From Marilutibacter penaei (GTDB lineage Bacteria > Pseudomonadota > Gammaproteobacteria > Xanthomonadales > Xanthomonadaceae), in NCBI RefSeq assembly GCF_014145395.1, contig NZ_JACHTE010000003.1, positions 186,001 to 250,000 on the forward strand: a DNA stretch of 64,000 nucleotides, given 5' to 3'. The notes under the pieces are model-generated. The model saw only the letters and a program-made list of their open reading frames with translations. It did not search any database and was not told the DNA's origin. Numbering within the stretch: the first letter of the stretch is position 1; the number at the start of each line of letters is the position of its first letter. The translations under genes and the position numbers were made by a program. Positions 61,309 to 64,000 of the stretch are shown in pieces.

Positions 61309-62770
61309 GGACTTCCAGCGCCTCGCCGACGCTGGCCACACCCGCATCCCCGTCGTCCGCGAGGTCTTCTCCGATCTCGATACGCCGCTCTCGGTGTACC
61401 TGAAACTGGCAGACGGCCCGCACACCTATCTCTTCGAGTCCGTCGAGGGCGGCGAGCGCTTCGGCCGCTATTCGATCATCGGCCTCCCTGCACGCCGGGT
61501 GTATGCGTTCGCCGGGCACAGCCTGTTCGTCACCGAGCACGGTGAGCTCGTCGAGCACCGCGAGGTCGCCGATCCCTTCGCCGAAGTGGAACGCCTGCGT
61601 CGTGCGCATTCCGTGCCCGAGGTGGAGGGGCTGCCGGGCTTCACGGGCGGGCTGGTCGGCTGGTTCGGGTTCGAATGCGTGGGGTACATCGAGCCACGCC
61701 TGGCCGGCGGCGACAAGGAAGACCAGCTGGGGACCCCGGACATCCTGCTGATGCTGAGCGAGGAGCTGGCGGTGTTCGACAACCTGCGCGGTCGCCTCTA
61801 CCTGATCGTGCATGCGGACCCGCAGGAGCCGCAGGCCTATGCACGGGCGACGCGCCGCCTCGACCAGCTCGTGCACCGGCTTCGACACGGCGGTACAAGC
61901 TACCCGGAAACGCTGGATCCCAACGGTCTGGAGGAAGCGGACTTCGTGTCGGGCTTCACCCGCGAAGGCTTCATCGACGCGGTCGAGCAGTCCAAGGAAT
62001 ACATCCGTGCCGGCGACATCTTCCAGGTCGTGCTCAGCCAGCGCCTTTCGGTGCCTTTCAAGGCGCGTCCGGTCGATGTCTACCGCGCCCTGCGTGCCCT
62101 GAATCCGTCGCCCTACATGTATTTCCTCGATGTCGGCGACATGCAGGTGGTCGGTTCCTCGCCGGAAATCCTCGTGCGCCTGCAGGACGGGACGGTCACC
62201 GTTCGGCCGATCGCCGGCACGCGACCGCGCGGCGACACGCCCGAGCAGGACGACGCGCTCGAAGCCGAACTGCTCGCCGACCCCAAGGAGCGCGCCGAGC
62301 ACCTCATGCTGATCGACCTGGGCCGCAACGACACCGGCCGCGTATCCGAGGCGGGCAGCGTGCAGATGGGCGAGCAGTTCACCATCGAACGCTACAGCCA
62401 CGTCATGCACATCGTCAGCGAAGTGACCGGTCGCCTGAAGGCGGGCATGAGCTACGCCGACGTGCTGCGCGCGACCTTCCCGGCCGGGACCGTCAGCGGT
62501 GCGCCGAAGATCCGCGCTCTGGAGATCATCCGCGAACTTGAACCGATCCGCCGCAACATCTACTCCGGCGCGGTCGGATACATCGGCTGGCACGGCGACG
62601 CCGACACCGCGATCGCCATCCGCACCGCGGTGATCCAGGACGGCCGCCTGTATGTCCAGGCCGGCGCGGGCATCGTCCATGACTCCGATCCGCGCAAGGA
62701 GTGGGAAGAGACCATGAACAAGGGGCGCGCGCTGTTCCGCGCCGTGGCAGAGGCGGCGCGCGGACTCTGA
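61274..62770 (+). CDS. trpE: Anthranilate synthase component I
   Basis: 498 aa from a GTG with AAGGA 8 nt upstream. N-terminal feedback region: LKLADGPHTYLFESVEGGERFGRYS-type element (LESx-like). Chorismate-binding domain: FQVVLSQRLSVPF, NPSPYMYFLD, VGSSPEILVR, RPIAGTRPRG, LIDLGRNDTGRVS, FPAGTVSGAPKIRA and QAGAGIVHDSDP. It makes anthranilate from chorismate and ammonia or glutamine. trpG, trpD and trpC do not follow; an unrelated gene does. Chorismate is also used by EntC in this window. Confidence 0.97.
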   Translation: MNNPARTALSAEDFQRLADAGHTRIPVVREVFSDLDTPLSVYLKLADGPHTYLFESVEGGERFGRYSIIGLPARRVYAFAGHSLFVTEHGELVEHREVADPFAEVERLRRAHSVPEVEGLPGFTGGLVGWFGFECVGYIEPRLAGGDKEDQLGTPDILLMLSEELAVFDNLRGRLYLIVHADPQEPQAYARATRRLDQLVHRLRHGGTSYPETLDPNGLEEADFVSGFTREGFIDAVEQSKEYIRAGDIFQVVLSQRLSVPFKARPVDVYRALRALNPSPYMYFLDVGDMQVVGSSPEILVRLQDGTVTVRPIAGTRPRGDTPEQDDALEAELLADPKERAEHLMLIDLGRNDTGRVSEAGSVQMGEQFTIERYSHVMHIVSEVTGRLKAGMSYADVLRATFPAGTVSGAPKIRALEIIRELEPIRRNIYSGAVGYIGWHGDADTAIAIRTAVIQDGRLYVQAGAGIVHDSDPRKEWEETMNKGRALFRAVAEAARGL

Positions 62771-62959
62771 ACGCGCGCGTTCCGTCTCATCCGTGGCCGG
62801 GACGCGCAGCTCCGCCAGGCATTCCCTACGCCGGCACGCCATGCACGCGTCCGGGTTCAGCAATTCCCGACGTTGCCTTCACGAGACACCGTGTTACTTG
62901 TGGTCCCGGGGATCCCAGGATCTTCCGCGTTATCCGGAACCCGGCAGGAGGGGACGACG

Positions 62960-63661
62960 ATGCAGTCCGTCGAAGACCGCTATGTGCAATCACGCTTCTC
63001 GAACACGTTCCCCAGGACGGTCGAACTGACATGCCCGCATTGCCTCAAGGTCGCGGTGCTCGAAGCGCGCAGCTGGCAGGAGCACGGCCACGAGGTCGCG
63101 GCCTCTGAAATGACCTGTTCGCGCTGCGAGGGCAGCGTGCTGTTCATCCAGTTGCTGACGCCGGAAGCCACGGTGCGCGAGAACGGCCTCTACTGTTACC
63201 CGGGCTCGGCGCGCCGCGAGGCGATGCCCGGCGTCAACTACCTCCAGTCACTCTCGGGTCCCCTGGCACGGACCTACGATTCAGCGTTGAAGCTCTACAA
63301 CACCGCCGACTGGGGCGCGTCCGCCCTGATGGTCCGGCACCTGCTGCAGGGCCTGGTGATCCAGCTCCTCGGCGAGACGCACCGCGACCAGCCGCTCGCG
63401 CGGCAGCTCGAAGCGCTGCCCGGTGAGCTGGACCTGAGCCGTCCCCTGCAGGACGTGGCACAGCTGCTCGAGCCGGCGGGCACGTTCGGGCGCCAGTTCG
63501 ATGACGAGGCCGCGATCGACAAGGTGAGCGCCGACCTGTTGATGGAACTGGCCGAACAGCTCATGACCTACCTGGTGGTCATGCCTGGCACGATGGAGGA
63601 CCTCAAGAAGCGCATCGCCACCGCGCCGGTGCCGCTGCGCCGCGGGTCGGACGTGGCCTGA
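62960..63661 (+). CDS. Zinc-ribbon and DUF4145-like protein of unknown function
   Basis: 233 aa with CAGGAGGGG upstream of the ATG at 62960. Residues about 25-60 contain CPHC and CSRC, a four-Cys zinc ribbon. The C-terminal ~140 residues are helical: SALKLYNTADWGASALMVRHLLQGLVIQLL is the DUF4145 pattern of a HEPN-like helical bundle often found in defence or RNA-related proteins. No RX4-6H catalytic motif is evident, so nuclease activity is not claimed. Function unknown. Confidence 0.7.
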   Translation: MQSVEDRYVQSRFSNTFPRTVELTCPHCLKVAVLEARSWQEHGHEVAASEMTCSRCEGSVLFIQLLTPEATVRENGLYCYPGSARREAMPGVNYLQSLSGPLARTYDSALKLYNTADWGASALMVRHLLQGLVIQLLGETHRDQPLARQLEALPGELDLSRPLQDVAQLLEPAGTFGRQFDDEAAIDKVSADLLMELAEQLMTYLVVMPGTMEDLKKRIATAPVPLRRGSDVA

Positions 63662-63686
63662 GCGCGCGCGGAGCGGGCGAGGCGAG

Positions 63687-64000
63687 CTAGGACGAGGACG
63701 CCACCCGCAACGCGAGTTCCGTGCGGTTGGACACCCCGGCCTTGCGGAACACGGCATGGATCTGGTTGCGCACCGTATTGGGGCTGGACCCCAGTTCCCG
63801 GGCAATCTGCTTGTTGCTCAGACCGCCTGCTACCAGCCGCAGGATCTCGGCCTCGCGTGCGGTGAACAGGTACCAGTCAAGCCCTTCCGATGCGGCCCGG
63901 GGCACGTTGCCAGGGATCGCCGGACGCATCGCATGCAACCGGGATGCTTCCGAAACCAGGTTGTCGATGACGTGCTTCACGCCGGCCACGTCGGGCCAGG
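63687..64000 (-). CDS. LuxR-type transcriptional regulator, C-terminal fragment
   Basis: The last ~104 codons; the frame stays open to the window edge (WPDVAGVKHVIDN), so the start lies outside. The C-terminal helix-turn-helix is complete: FTAREAEILRLVAGGLSNKQIARELGSSPNTVRNQIHAVFRKAGVSNRTELAL is the LuxR/FixJ DNA-binding domain (LTxRExEVL and SxxTVxxHxxxI-like elements). The N-terminal sensory or receiver part is not visible, so the subfamily is unknown. Converges with the DUF4145-like gene. Confidence 0.9.
   Translation of the reverse strand, partial: WPDVAGVKHVIDNLVSEASRLHAMRPAIPGNVPRAASEGLDWYLFTAREAEILRLVAGGLSNKQIARELGSSPNTVRNQIHAVFRKAGVSNRTELALRVASSS

Noticed and set aside
62960-63661. 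DUF4145-like gene considered as an anti-phage defence system
   Set aside because: It stands alone between housekeeping genes; no nuclease motif or second defence gene is present.
1-64000. Search for IS elements, phage genes, integrases, attachment sites, rRNA and a replication origin
   Set aside because: No transposase, integrase, phage structural gene, rRNA or DnaA-box cluster was recognised anywhere in the window.

Overview
The window is a contiguous piece of a high-GC proteobacterial chromosome. Gene content and protein character fit the Lysobacteraceae (Xanthomonadaceae; a Lysobacter, Luteimonas or Stenotrophomonas type). The indicators are a PhoP/PhoQ pair of xanthomonad type, a two-subunit E1 2-oxo acid dehydrogenase operon, tryptophan 2,3-dioxygenase and an entCEB catechol operon without a full EntF. 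This placement is inference from gene content; no 16S gene is present. Most genes are chromosomal housekeeping genes. I see no IS element, prophage, integrase or CRISPR array.

Layout. 1-1.7 kb: start of a cbb3 oxidase operon (ccoN, ccoO, minus strand) behind an FNR/Anr-type box. 1.9-6.3 kb: PQQ-type sugar dehydrogenase lipoprotein, EF-hand protein, HAD hydrolase and three secreted proteins of unknown function. 6.3-14.5 kb: a catecholate siderophore locus. entC, entE, entB, a free-standing NRPS condensation domain gene and entA lie on the minus strand, each overlapping the next by 4 nt. A TonB-dependent receptor diverges from them and a Fur-like box lies between. This is the most distinctive system here: chemistry for 2,3-dihydroxybenzoate (DHB) activation with a VibH-sized condensation enzyme in place of EntF, suggesting that DHB is joined to an amine rather than to serine. 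14.6-20.3 kb: lipoprotein, dusA, PepSY-like protein, phoP, phoQ, mtfA. 20.5-24.8 kb: birA, coaX, SPOR protein, tRNA-Thr, arginase, entericidin and CsbD stress genes. 25-29.3 kb: trpS, a membrane protein, a metallo-hydrolase, a diguanylate cyclase and a VOC protein. 29.4-33 kb: a heptanucleotide tandem repeat beside a three-gene E1alpha/E1beta/E2 operon. 33.2-36.4 kb: a large secreted multidomain nuclease. 36.6-44.1 kb: aromatic amino acid catabolism (kynA; MarR regulator, hpd, hmgA) with AbgT- and POT-family transporters between.

44.3-55 kb is mainly envelope and ion functions. It holds a lipoprotein, a Ca2+/Na+ exchanger-like protein, a three-gene module (retropepsin-like protein, inactive transglutaminase fused to a 7-TM region, ATP-grasp ligase) and a six-gene Pha/Mrp cation/proton antiporter operon with fused A and B subunits. 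55-64 kb: epimerase, DMT transporter, Mpo1-like protein, purC, DnaJ-domain protein, rpe, YegS-like lipid kinase, trpE, a DUF4145-like protein and the C-terminal part of a LuxR-type regulator cut by the window edge.

Regulatory points read directly from the sequence: the FNR-like and Fur-like boxes; a palindrome between the MarR gene and hpd; several genes whose ATG lies 6-7 nt after a -10-like hexamer with no Shine-Dalgarno (possible leaderless mRNAs); and an intergenic block after rpe made of consecutive hairpins, including a perfect 26-bp palindrome.
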